Shown here in pieces: positions 31,346 through 40,680 of a DNA stretch of 47,696 nt. The DNA lies in NCBI RefSeq assembly GCF_001424875.1, contig NZ_LMCT01000004.1, positions 134,471 to 182,166 on the forward strand, given 5' to 3'. The stretch is from Kitasatospora sp. Root107. Lineage in GTDB: Bacteria; Actinomycetota; Actinomycetes; Streptomycetales; Streptomycetaceae. Each line of letters begins with the position of its first letter. Positions within the stretch are counted from its first letter, which is position 1. The notes under the pieces are model-generated. The model saw only the letters and a program-made list of their open reading frames with translations, was not told where the DNA came from and searched no databases. The position numbers and the translations under genes are program-made.

Positions 31346-32467
31346 GTGGCACAGATGACCAGCCCCGGGCCACTGGCCGGGGTCAGGGTGGTGGAACTGG
31401 CCGGGATCGGCCCAGGGCCGTTCGCCGCGATGCTGCTCGCCGACCTCGGCGCCGACGTGGTCCGGGTGGACCGGCCCGAGCCGGCCGTGCTCGGCCCCGA
31501 CCCGGCGTACGACGTGACCAACCGGAACAAGCGCTCGGTGGTGGTCGACCTCAAGGCGCCCGAGGGTCCGGGGCAGGTGCTCGACCTGGCCGAGCGGGCC
31601 CACCTGCTGATCGAGGGCTACCGCCCCGGCGTGGCCGAACGGCTCGGCGTCGGCCCCGACATCTGCCTGGCCCGCAACCCCGCGCTGGTCTACGGCCGGA
31701 TGACCGGCTGGGGCCAGCACGGCCCGCTCGCCCAGCGCGCCGGGCACGACCTCGGCTACGCGGCCACCGCCGGCGTGCTCGGCCTGGCCGGGGCGGCCGA
31801 CGGACCGCCCGCCTTCTCCGCCAACCTGCTCGGCGACTACGCGGGCGGCTCGCTGTACCTGGTGACCGGCCTGCTGGCTGCGCTGCGGCACGCCGAACAG
31901 ACCGGCGCAGGACAGGTGGTGGACGCCGCCATCGTGGACGGCGCGGCCCACCTGACCACCATGCTCTGGGGCCTGCGGGCCGCCGGGCTCTGGCAGGACG
32001 GACGCGGCGTCAACCTGCTGGACGGCGGCGCGCCCTGCTACTCCGTCTACCAGGCGGCGGACGGCGGATACCTGGCCGTCGGCGCGCTGGAGCCGCAGTT
32101 CTACGCCGAGTTCGCCCGGCTGCTGGAGCTCGGCCCGGACGCCCCCGGCCAGTACGAGCAGGCCCGCTGGCCCGAGCTCCGGGCGCTGATCGCGACCCGG
32201 TTCGCCACCCGGACCCAGGCCGAGTGGGCGGCCGTCTTCGAGGGCACCGACGCCTGCACCGCCCCGGTGCTGACGCTCGGTCAGGCCGCCGAGCACGCAC
32301 ACCTGGTGGCGCGCGGCACGTACGTCACCGAAGGTGGCATCACCCAGCCGGCTCCCGCGCCGCGCTTCTCCGTCACCCCCGGCGCGCTGCGCCGCCCCCC
32401 GGCCCGGCCCGGCGGTCACACTACCGAGGTGGCCCGGGACTGGGACATCAAGAGCCTCTCCGGCTGA
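31346..32467 (+). CDS. Alpha-methylacyl-CoA racemase-like CaiB/BaiF CoA transferase
   Basis: A 373-residue class III CoA-transferase-fold protein. The start of the fold is PLAGVRVVELAGIGPGPFAA then LADLGADVVRVDRP, followed by NRNKRSVVVDLK and YGRMTGWGQHGPLAQRAGHD. His134 (AGHD) and Asp164 (LLGDYAGGS) match the acid-base pair of mycobacterial alpha-methylacyl-CoA racemase (His126, Asp156), and the GALEPQFY segment supplies the further Glu. This favours racemisation of 2-methyl-branched acyl-CoA, which prepares (R)-methyl acids for beta-oxidation, over CoA transfer. Branched fatty acids are the major acids in streptomycetes. GTG 31346 is chosen for GGGAGG at 31333-31338; ATG 31355 is possible. 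It is the first gene of the operon. Confidence 0.88.
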   Translation: MAQMTSPGPLAGVRVVELAGIGPGPFAAMLLADLGADVVRVDRPEPAVLGPDPAYDVTNRNKRSVVVDLKAPEGPGQVLDLAERAHLLIEGYRPGVAERLGVGPDICLARNPALVYGRMTGWGQHGPLAQRAGHDLGYAATAGVLGLAGAADGPPAFSANLLGDYAGGSLYLVTGLLAALRHAEQTGAGQVVDAAIVDGAAHLTTMLWGLRAAGLWQDGRGVNLLDGGAPCYSVYQAADGGYLAVGALEPQFYAEFARLLELGPDAPGQYEQARWPELRALIATRFATRTQAEWAAVFEGTDACTAPVLTLGQAAEHAHLVARGTYVTEGGITQPAPAPRFSVTPGALRRPPARPGGHTTEVARDWDIKSLSG

Positions 32468-32479
32468 AGGCAGGAAACC

Positions 32480-33622
<1,143 letters not shown>

Positions 33623-33633
33623 GAGGCACTCAC

Positions 33634-34848
33634 GTGACCACCGAAGCGTACGTCTACGACGCTATCCGCACCCCACGCGGCCGGGGCAAGAGCAACGGCT
33701 CGCTGCACGGCACCAAGCCGATCGACCTGGTGGTCGGTCTGATCCACGAACTCCAGGCCCGCCTGCCCGGGTTGGACCCGGCCGCGATCGACGACATCGT
33801 GCTCGGCGTGGTCAGCCCGATCGGCGACCAGGGCTCCGACATCGCCCGGATCGCCGCGATCGCGGCCGGGCTGCCGGACACGGTGGCAGGGGTGCAGGAG
33901 AACCGCTTCTGCGCCTCCGGCCTGGAGGCGGTCAACCTGGCCGCCGCCAAGGTCCGTTCGGGCTGGGAGGACCTGATCCTGGCCGGCGGCGTGGAGTCGA
34001 TGAGCCGGGTGAAGATGGGCTCCGACGGCGGCGCCTGGTTCGCCGACCCGATGACCTCCTACGACACCCACTTCGTCCCGCAGGGCATCGGCGCCGACCT
34101 GATCGCCACCATCGAGGGCCTGTCCCGCACCGACGTGGACGCTTTCGCCGTCGAGTCCCAGATCCGGGCCGCCAAGGCTCAGGCCGACGGTCTCTTCGAC
34201 CGCTCGGTGGTACCGGTCAAGGACCGCAACGGACTTGTCGTGCTGGACCGGGACGAGTTCATCCGCCCCGGCACCACGGTCGAGACGCTGGCCGGGCTCA
34301 GGCCCTCGTTCGCCGGGATCGGCGAGGCGGGCGGCTTCGACGCCGTGGCCCTGCAGAAGTACCACTGGGTCGAGCGAATCGACCACGTGCACCACGCCGG
34401 CAACTCCTCCGGCATCGTGGACGGCGCCGCCCTGGTGGCGATCGGCTCCCGGGAGATCGGCGAGCGGTACGGGCTGCGCCCGCGGGCCCGGATCGTCTCG
34501 GCCGCCGTCTCCGGCTCCGAGCCCACCATCATGCTCACCGGCCCGGCCCCCGCCACCCGCAAGGCGCTCGCCAAGGCCGGGCTGACCGCCGCCGACATCG
34601 ACCTGGTCGAGATCAACGAGGCGTTCGCCGCCGTCGCGCTCCGCTTCATCCGCGAACTCGGCTTCCGGCACGACCAGGTGAACGTCAACGGCGGCGCGAT
34701 CGCGCTCGGCCACCCGCTCGGCGCCACCGGTGCGATGCTGCTCGGCACCATCGTCGACGAGCTGGAGCGGCGCGACCTGCGCTACGGCCTGATCACCCTG
34801 TGCGTGGGCGGCGGCATGGGCGTCGCCACCATCGTCGAGCGCATCTGA
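33634..34848 (+). CDS. Acetyl-CoA C-acetyltransferase (thiolase)
   Basis: A 404-residue degradative thiolase that cleaves 3-ketoacyl-CoA with CoA. The nucleophile is Cys93 in [13 protein letters not shown]. The NEAFAAV motif is preceded by LVEI, the His motif is [18 protein letters not shown], and the second Cys is in TLCVGGGMG. The length and the [13 protein letters not shown] start fit the FadA/FadI group. GTG 33634 gives this standard start, 11 bases after the dehydrogenase stop; longer frames run through that gene. It works with the FadB-like protein encoded next, possibly as a complex. Confidence 0.95.
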   Translation: MTTEAYVYDAIRTPRGRGKSNGSLHGTKPIDLVVGLIHELQARLPGLDPAAIDDIVLGVVSPIGDQGSDIARIAAIAAGLPDTVAGVQENRFCASGLEAVNLAAAKVRSGWEDLILAGGVESMSRVKMGSDGGAWFADPMTSYDTHFVPQGIGADLIATIEGLSRTDVDAFAVESQIRAAKAQADGLFDRSVVPVKDRNGLVVLDRDEFIRPGTTVETLAGLRPSFAGIGEAGGFDAVALQKYHWVERIDHVHHAGNSSGIVDGAALVAIGSREIGERYGLRPRARIVSAAVSGSEPTIMLTGPAPATRKALAKAGLTAADIDLVEINEAFAAVALRFIRELGFRHDQVNVNGGAIALGHPLGATGAMLLGTIVDELERRDLRYGLITLCVGGGMGVATIVERI

Positions 34849-34877
34849 CCACCCGTCACTCCTGGAGACCTTGACTC

Positions 34878-37037
34878 ATGACTGTCACCACCCCCATCCG
34901 CTGGGAGCAGGACGCGACCGGCGTGGTCACCCTGGTACTGGACGACCCGGACCAGTCCGCCAACACCATGAACGCCGCCTTCACCGACGCGCTGGAGGCA
35001 ACCGTCGCCCGGCTCAAGGCACTTGACGGTCTGCGCGGCGTGATCATCACCTCCGCCAAGAAGACCTTCTTCGCCGGCGGCGACCTGCGGCTGATCTCCG
35101 CCGCCCGCCCCGAGGACGCCCAGCGGGTGTTCGACAACTCGATGCGGATCAAGCGCGCGCTGCGCACCCTGGAGACCCTCGGCAAGCCGGTGGTCGCCGC
35201 GATCAACGGCGCCGCGCTCGGCGGCGGCCTCGAGCTCGCGCTGGCCTGCCACCACCGGGTCGCGCTGGACGCCCCCGGCAGCAAGATCGGCCTGCCCGAG
35301 GTGACGCTCGGTCTGCTCCCGGGCGGGGGCGGCGTGGTCCGTACGGTGCGGATGTTCGGCATCACGGACGCGCTGCTGAAGGTGCTGCTGCAGGGGCGGC
35401 AGTACCGGCCCGCGCAGGCCCTGGAGAACGGGCTGGTCGACGAACTGGCTTCTGACAGCGACGAGTTGCTGGCGAAGGCGCGGGCCTGGGTGGACGCGCA
35501 CGAGGAGGCCGTCCAGCCCTGGGACGTCAAGGGGTACAAGATTCCCGGCGGCACCCCGAGCCACCCCGCCTTCGCCGCCAACCTGCCCGCCTTTCCGGCC
35601 AACCTGCGCAAGCAGCTGGCCGGTGCGCCCTACCCCGCCCCGCGCAACATCCTGGCGGCGGCGGTCGAGAGCGCCCAGGTGGACGTGGACACCGCGATGG
35701 TGATCGAGGCGCGCTACTTCGCCGAGCTGGCCTGCGGGCAGACCTCGAAGAACATGATCAAAGCGCTGTTCTTCGACATGCAGGCCGTCAACTCCGGCAC
35801 CAGCCGCCCGGATTCGGTCCCGGCCCGGAAGGCTCGCAAGGTCGCCGTGCTGGGCGCCGGGATGATGGGCGCGGGCATCGCGTACTCCTGCGCCAAGGCG
35901 GGCATCGAGGTGCTGCTCAAGGACGTCACCCTCGAGGCGGCCGAACGCGGCAAGGCGTACTCGGCAGCCCTGCTGGACAAGGCCGTGGCGCGCGGCCGGA
36001 CCACCGCCGAGGAGCGGGACGCCTTCCTGGCCCGGATCACCCCGACCGCCGACGCGGCCGACCTGGCCGGCTGCGACACCGTGATCGAGGCGGTCTTCGA
36101 GAACACCGAGCTCAAGCACAAGGTGTTCCAGGAGGTCCAGGACGTCGTCGCGCCCGACGCGCTGCTCTGCTCCAACACCTCGACCCTGCCGATCGGTGTG
36201 CTGGCCGAAGGGGTCACCCGGCGCGCCGACTTCATCGGTCTGCACTTCTTCTCGCCGGTCGACAAGATGCCGCTGGTCGAGATCATCCGGGGCCCGGAGA
36301 CCGGGGACGAGGCGCTGGCCCAGGCCTTCGACCTGGTCCGCCAGATCAACAAGACCCCGATCGTGGTGAACGACTCGCGCGGCTTCTTCACCTCCAGGGT
36401 GATCGGCCAGTTCATCAACGAGGGCGTGGCGATGGTCGGCGAGGGCCTCGACCCGTCCTCGGTCGAGCAGGCCGCCGCCCAGGCGGGCTACCCCGCGAAG
36501 GTCCTGTCGCTGCTGGACGAGCTGACCCTCACCCTGCCGCGCAAGATCCGCAACGAGACCCGCCGGGCGATCGAGGAGGCGGGCGGCGACTGGCCCGAGC
36601 ACCCCGCCGACACCGTGATGGACCGGATGCTCGACGAGTTCGAGCGCCCTGGCCGCAGCGGCGGTGCGGGCTTCTACGACTACCAGGACGGCCGCCGCAC
36701 CCGGCTCTGGCCCGGCCTGCGCGAGCACTTCGCCCGCCCTGGCGCGGAGATCCCGTTCGAGGACATGAAGGAGCGGATGCTCTTCGCCGAGGCCCTGGAC
36801 TCGGTCCGCTGCCTCTCCGAAGGTGTCCTCACCTCGGTGCCCGACGCCAACGTCGGCTCCATCCTGGGCATCGGCTTCCCGGCCTGGACCGGCGGCGTGC
36901 TCCAGTACATCAATGGCTACGACGGCGGCCTGCCCGGATTCACGGCCCGGGCCCGGGAGTTGGCGGCGGCGTACGGTGCGCGCTTCGAGCCGCCCGCGCT
37001 GCTGGCGGAGATGGCCGCCGACGGGCGGACGTTCTAG
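34878..37037 (+). CDS. FadB-like enoyl-CoA hydratase / 3-hydroxyacyl-CoA dehydrogenase
   Basis: A 719-residue two-function enzyme for the middle steps of beta-oxidation. The N-terminal crotonase domain (about 1-200) has SANTMNAAF, the oxyanion-hole segment TFFAGGDLRLI, NGAALGGGLELALACHHRVA and the catalytic region IGLPEVTLGLLPGGGG. The NAD domain starts VAVLGAGMMGAGIAYSCAKA (about 320), with the Glu-His pair around CSNTSTLPIG and GLHFFSPVDKMPLVEIIRG. C-terminal dehydrogenase domains include DSRGFFTSRVIGQFINEG and a final repeat ending in RFEPPALLAEMAADGRTF. It is the last gene of the operon and shares 4 bases tail-to-tail with the MerR gene. Confidence 0.95.
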   Translation: MTVTTPIRWEQDATGVVTLVLDDPDQSANTMNAAFTDALEATVARLKALDGLRGVIITSAKKTFFAGGDLRLISAARPEDAQRVFDNSMRIKRALRTLETLGKPVVAAINGAALGGGLELALACHHRVALDAPGSKIGLPEVTLGLLPGGGGVVRTVRMFGITDALLKVLLQGRQYRPAQALENGLVDELASDSDELLAKARAWVDAHEEAVQPWDVKGYKIPGGTPSHPAFAANLPAFPANLRKQLAGAPYPAPRNILAAAVESAQVDVDTAMVIEARYFAELACGQTSKNMIKALFFDMQAVNSGTSRPDSVPARKARKVAVLGAGMMGAGIAYSCAKAGIEVLLKDVTLEAAERGKAYSAALLDKAVARGRTTAEERDAFLARITPTADAADLAGCDTVIEAVFENTELKHKVFQEVQDVVAPDALLCSNTSTLPIGVLAEGVTRRADFIGLHFFSPVDKMPLVEIIRGPETGDEALAQAFDLVRQINKTPIVVNDSRGFFTSRVIGQFINEGVAMVGEGLDPSSVEQAAAQAGYPAKVLSLLDELTLTLPRKIRNETRRAIEEAGGDWPEHPADTVMDRMLDEFERPGRSGGAGFYDYQDGRRTRLWPGLREHFARPGAEIPFEDMKERMLFAEALDSVRCLSEGVLTSVPDANVGSILGIGFPAWTGGVLQYINGYDGGLPGFTARARELAAAYGARFEPPALLAEMAADGRTF

Positions 37038-37741
37038 GGGCTGTCCGGCCGCGCGTCCTCGTCCGGGCGCGCGGCCAGCTCCTCGGCGAGGGAGCGCTGA
37101 AAGGCCGTCACCAGGGCCTGGACGATCATCGGCTGGATCTGTGCGGCCAGCTCCTTCATCCGGGTCAGCTCCTGGTCGCCCGGTTCGCTCTCCCGGTACG
37201 GGCGCCAGACGGTCTGGCTGTGCAGCCGGACCACCGCGCGGGCCGCCACCAGGGTCTCCAGCGGGATCGGCACATCCAGCACCCGGACCCCGAGCGGCAG
37301 CAGGCCCGGGTCGATCTTGAACAGCTCGGGGTCGTCGGTGCGGTGCACCGCACCCATCGCGGCCAGCCGGTCCACGTCCGCCTCCGACAGCGGCCGGCCG
37401 GCCCGGCGGGCGAGCTGGCTCCTGGTGGCCTCCTCGGCCGCCTCCGGGGTCCAGGAGGCCACCAGTGCACGGTGGATGGCCAGGTCCAAGGAGCCGACGT
37501 CGGCCGGGAGTTGGGACAGGTAGCGTTCGATCGCCGCCAGCGTCAGGCCCTGCCGCTGCAACTCCTCGATCAGCTCCAGCCGCCCCAGGTGCTCGGCCCC
37601 GTACCAGCCCACCCGGCGCGGCCCCAGCTCCGGCGGCGGCAGTAGCCCCTTCGCGCTGTAGAACCGCAGCGTCCGGACCGTCACCCCGGCCCGGGCCGCC
37701 AGCTCGTCGACGGTCATCTGCGGGGACGCAGCCGCTGTCAT
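37034..37741 (-). CDS. MerR family regulator, probable controller of the beta-oxidation operon
   Basis: A 235-residue regulator with an N-terminal MerR helix-turn-helix and wing: MTVDELAARAGVTVRTLRFY, SAKGLLPPPELGPRRVGWYG, then LELIEELQRQGLTLAAIERY. The C-terminal half is helical with no metal-binding cysteines, so it probably senses an organic ligand such as an acyl-CoA (inference). The gene faces the operon tail-to-tail, and its upstream region carries the same 19-bp dyad as the operon promoter, which supports control of both. ATG 37741 gives a short tail before the DNA-binding domain, with MTVDELAARAG as an internal alternative. Confidence 0.92.
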   Translation of the reverse strand: MTAAASPQMTVDELAARAGVTVRTLRFYSAKGLLPPPELGPRRVGWYGAEHLGRLELIEELQRQGLTLAAIERYLSQLPADVGSLDLAIHRALVASWTPEAAEEATRSQLARRAGRPLSEADVDRLAAMGAVHRTDDPELFKIDPGLLPLGVRVLDVPIPLETLVAARAVVRLHSQTVWRPYRESEPGDQELTRMKELAAQIQPMIVQALVTAFQRSLAEELAARPDEDARPDSP

Positions 37742-37780
37742 GGTGAAGCCTCCCGCTCGGGATCGGACGCGGCAGTACCG

Positions 37781-37799
37781 CTGTGACAGCAGCAGTGTC
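37781..37799. promoter_or_regulatory. Probable MerR operator, merR side
   Basis: GACAG (37785-37789), 5 bases, GTGTC (37795-37799): the same spacing as the operon-side dyad, with one base breaking symmetry, located 40-58 bases upstream of the merR start. Matches the 31308-31326 segment at 16 of 19 positions. Confidence 0.6.
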
Positions 37800-37815
37800 C
37801 CACCAACGAGCGCCG

Positions 37816-38493
37816 CTAGCTGCTCCCGGTGGGGGTGATCAGCCCGGTTTCGTATGCCAGGACCACGGCCTGGACGCGGTCCCGGAGCTCCAGTTTGGCC
37901 AGGATGCGGCCGACGTGGGTCTTCACCGTGGTCGGGCTGAGCACCAGGCGGTCGGCGAGTTCGGCGTTGCTGAGGCCGGTGGCGAGCAGGCGGAGCACCT
38001 CCAGCTCACGCGGCGTCAGCGCGGAGAGGTCCCGGTGCAGGGCGGTGGCCGGCTCGCCGGGCCGGGCGAAGCGTTCGACCAGACGGCGGGTGATGGCGGG
38101 TGCGAGCAGGGCGTCGCCGGACTGCACCAGGCGGACGGCGGCCACCAGGTGTTCGGGGGTGACATCCTTGAGCAGGAAGCCGCTGGCACCGGCGGCCAGC
38201 GCGGCGTAGACGTAGTGGTCGAGGTCGTAGGTGGTCAGGATGACCACCCGGAGGCCGTCCGGGGCGGCGTCGGCGAGGATCCGGCGGGTGGCCTCGATGC
38301 CGTCCATCTGCGGCATCCGGATGTCCATCAGGACGACGTCCGGCCGGGTGCGGCGGACGGCGGTGACCGCCTCGGCGCCGTCGGCGGCCTCGGCCACCAC
38401 CTCGATGCCGTCGGCAGCCAGGATCATCCCGAAGCCGGTCCGCACCAGGCCCTGGTCGTCGGCGATCACGACCCGCAGCGGCGGCCGGTTCAC
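37816..38493 (-). CDS. NarL/LuxR-type response regulator
   Basis: A 225-residue response regulator. The receiver has the acidic pair in VVIADDQG, phospho-acceptor Asp57 (VVLMDIRMPQMDG), the switch Thr in VVILTTYDLD and Lys in FLLKDVTPEH. The LuxR DNA-binding domain reads LTPRELEVLRLLATGLSNAE and LVLSPTTVKTHVGRILAKL. GTG 38493 is preferred because its GTGA overlaps the kinase stop; GTG 38505 would add four residues. It is the partner of the adjacent kinase and a likely regulator of the ABC transporter genes on the other side of the kinase. Confidence 0.95.
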   Translation of the reverse strand: MNRPPLRVVIADDQGLVRTGFGMILAADGIEVVAEAADGAEAVTAVRRTRPDVVLMDIRMPQMDGIEATRRILADAAPDGLRVVILTTYDLDHYVYAALAAGASGFLLKDVTPEHLVAAVRLVQSGDALLAPAITRRLVERFARPGEPATALHRDLSALTPRELEVLRLLATGLSNAELADRLVLSPTTVKTHVGRILAKLELRDRVQAVVLAYETGLITPTGSS

Positions 38494-39782
38494 GCGGTCC
38501 GCCACGGCAGCCGGGCGCTGATCCGGTAGCCGCCGTCGGCGGTCCGACCGGCCGTCAGCTCCCCGTGGTAGACCGCCAGCCGCTCACGCAGCCCGATCAG
38601 CCCTCGGCCCGCGCCGGGCGCGACGGGGGAGTCGCCGACCCGGCCGGTGTCGGTGACCTCGATCTCCAGTTGGTCGCCGGAGTGGCCGATCACCACCCGG
38701 GCGCGGGCGCCGGGCGCGTGCTTGATGGTGTTGGTCAGCGCCTCCTGGACGACCCGGTACGCCGTCAGATCCACCCCGGGCGGCAGCGGCTCCGGCGGCA
38801 GCGTCACCGTGATGGCGACCGGTGTCCCGGCGGCGGCCACCCGCTCGGTCAGGGCCGCCAACTGCGCGAGACCGGGCTGGGGTTCGAGACCCTCGGCCCG
38901 TTCGTGGTCGGGTGCGGCGAGCAGGCCCATCACGTGGCGCAGCTCGGCCAGCGCGGCCCGGCCGCCGGCCTCCACCGCCAGCAGTGCCTGCTTGGAGCGC
39001 TCGGGTGCCGTGTCCAGCACCGTGCGCGCCGCTCCCGCCTGAATGACCATCACACTCACGTTGTGGGTCACCACGTCGTGCAGTTCGGCGGCGATCCGGG
39101 CCCGCTCCTCCTCGACCGCCCGGCGGGTGGCCTCCTGCTGGGCCTGCTGGAGTTCGGTGAAACGGTCCCGGCCGGCCGCCAGCTGCCGCTGCCAGAACCG
39201 GACCAGGCCGGCCAGCACCCCGGCCACCAGCAGCACCACCGCCGGGCTGGACCAGCCTGGCAGGATCGGCTCGGCCTCGCGGATCGCGAGCCCGGCCAGT
39301 ACGGCGGCGACCAGCAGCCCCACCGCCGCACCGGTCCGGTAGCGGCTGTACAGCACGGCGCTGTAGGCCCCGACGACGCAGGTCAGCACATTGATCCAGG
39401 ACACGCCGTCGCCCAACGCCAGGACGGCGGCCATCAGCAGGCCGAACGCGGCCAGCGGATACCGGCGCCGGGCCACCAGCGGCAGCGCCGAGAGCAGGAC
39501 CAGCAGCCAGCCGCCGGCGGAGACCGTGGGCTCCACGGGCGGCGGACCGTAGCGGGACGGCACCGACACCGCAGGGACGGCGTACCCGTCGTCCCTGGGG
39601 CCGATCCGGATCGGCCCGTCGCCCGGGTAGCGGGCGGCCACCACCAGCGCGACCACGGTCAGTGCCACCGCCAGCAGCACGTCGGCCCGCCAGGCCCATG
39701 CCGACAGCGGCGCCCGGCCCTGCTCCGGGCGCAGCGCGTCCCGTACCTGCTGACGCCATCCGCGCCGGTCTTCCGCGTTCAC
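38490..39782 (-). CDS. Two-component sensor histidine kinase (HisKA_3 type)
   Basis: A 430-residue membrane kinase. After a basic N-terminus there is one helix (DVLLAVALTVVALVVAARYP), a 40-residue external loop, then four or five closely spaced helices (GGWLLVLLSALPLVA, YPLAAFGLLMAAVLAL, VGLLVAAVLAGLAI, VVLLVAGVLAGLVRFW), a coiled-coil linker and the phosphoacceptor motif AAELHDVVTHNVSVM with His235. The ATPase domain has QEALTNTIKHAP and GAGRGLIGLRERL. GTG 39782 is used; the longer frame upstream (to 39989) is Pro/Arg-rich and overlaps the divergent promoter region. The intramembrane-sensing layout is common in kinases that respond to envelope stress. Confidence 0.92.
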   Translation of the reverse strand: MNAEDRRGWRQQVRDALRPEQGRAPLSAWAWRADVLLAVALTVVALVVAARYPGDGPIRIGPRDDGYAVPAVSVPSRYGPPPVEPTVSAGGWLLVLLSALPLVARRRYPLAAFGLLMAAVLALGDGVSWINVLTCVVGAYSAVLYSRYRTGAAVGLLVAAVLAGLAIREAEPILPGWSSPAVVLLVAGVLAGLVRFWQRQLAAGRDRFTELQQAQQEATRRAVEEERARIAAELHDVVTHNVSVMVIQAGAARTVLDTAPERSKQALLAVEAGGRAALAELRHVMGLLAAPDHERAEGLEPQPGLAQLAALTERVAAAGTPVAITVTLPPEPLPPGVDLTAYRVVQEALTNTIKHAPGARARVVIGHSGDQLEIEVTDTGRVGDSPVAPGAGRGLIGLRERLAVYHGELTAGRTADGGYRISARLPWRTA

Positions 39783-39987
39783 CGGGTCATTGTGCGGCCC
39801 CGCCGTCCCGGTCCGCGTCCTCCCCGGCGACGAAGGGTCCCGTCCGCCAGGCGTACGTCGCAGGGATGACGCGGTGGCCGGACCGTCCGCAGGGAGGGCG
39901 GAAGTCGGTGCCGGGGCCGACGCGCCACCGCAGGGGCCGCTCCTAGGTTCGCCGAGCCAACATTTCCTGCTCGGTTGAGGACCTGCC

Positions 39988-40680
39988 ATGAACCATGTGA
40001 TCGAACTGACCGGCGTGGCCCGGAGCTACGACGGTGCCGGGCCGCCCGCGCTCGGACCGCTCGACCTGACGGTGGCCGAGGGCGAGGCGCTGGCGGTGAC
40101 CGGCCCGTCCGGCAGCGGCAAGTCCACGCTGCTGAACCTGGTGGCCGGGCTCGACCGGCCGACCGGGGGGACCGTCACCGTGGCGGGCACCAGGATCGAC
40201 GGGCTGAGCGAACACGCGCTGGCGCGGTTCCGCCGGGAGCGGATCGGCATGGTCTTCCAGTTCTTCAACCTGCTCGACGACCTCACCGTCACCGACAACA
40301 TCCAGCTGCCCGCCCAGCTGACCGGGACGGCGCGGCGGACGGCGGCGACGCGTGCGGGTGAGCTGATGGAGCTGCTGGGCATCGAGCGGCACGCCCGCGC
40401 CTACCCCGGCCGGCTGTCCGGCGGTGAGCGCCAACGGGTGGCGGTGGCCCGGGCGTTGGTGAACCGGCCCGCGCTGCTACTGGCCGACGAACCGACCGGG
40501 GCGCTGGACAGCGCCTCCGGCCAGGACGTCCGGGAGCTGCTGGTGGACCTGCACCGGAGCGGCCAGACCGTGGTACTGGTCACCCACGACCTGGCGCTGG
40601 CCGAGGCGTGCGCGACCCGGACGATCCGCCTGGTGGACGGTCAACTCGCCCTGGACAGCCGGACGGAGGCTCTCCGATGA
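39988..40680 (+). CDS. ABC transporter ATP-binding protein
   Basis: A 230-residue ATPase of the LolD/MacB group. Walker A is GPSGSGKST (Lys45), the Q-loop is in GMVFQFFNLLDDLTVTDN, the signature LSGGERQR, Walker B LLLADEPTGALD and the H-loop VTHDLAL. The PTGALDS variant is common where the permease is a large two-unit FtsX protein, in systems that resist or export antimicrobial peptides or lipids. The gene is divergent from the two-component pair, with 205 bases between starts, and its stop overlaps the permease ATG (ATGA, 40677-40680). Confidence 0.95.
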   Translation: MNHVIELTGVARSYDGAGPPALGPLDLTVAEGEALAVTGPSGSGKSTLLNLVAGLDRPTGGTVTVAGTRIDGLSEHALARFRRERIGMVFQFFNLLDDLTVTDNIQLPAQLTGTARRTAATRAGELMELLGIERHARAYPGRLSGGERQRVAVARALVNRPALLLADEPTGALDSASGQDVRELLVDLHRSGQTVVLVTHDLALAEACATRTIRLVDGQLALDSRTEALR

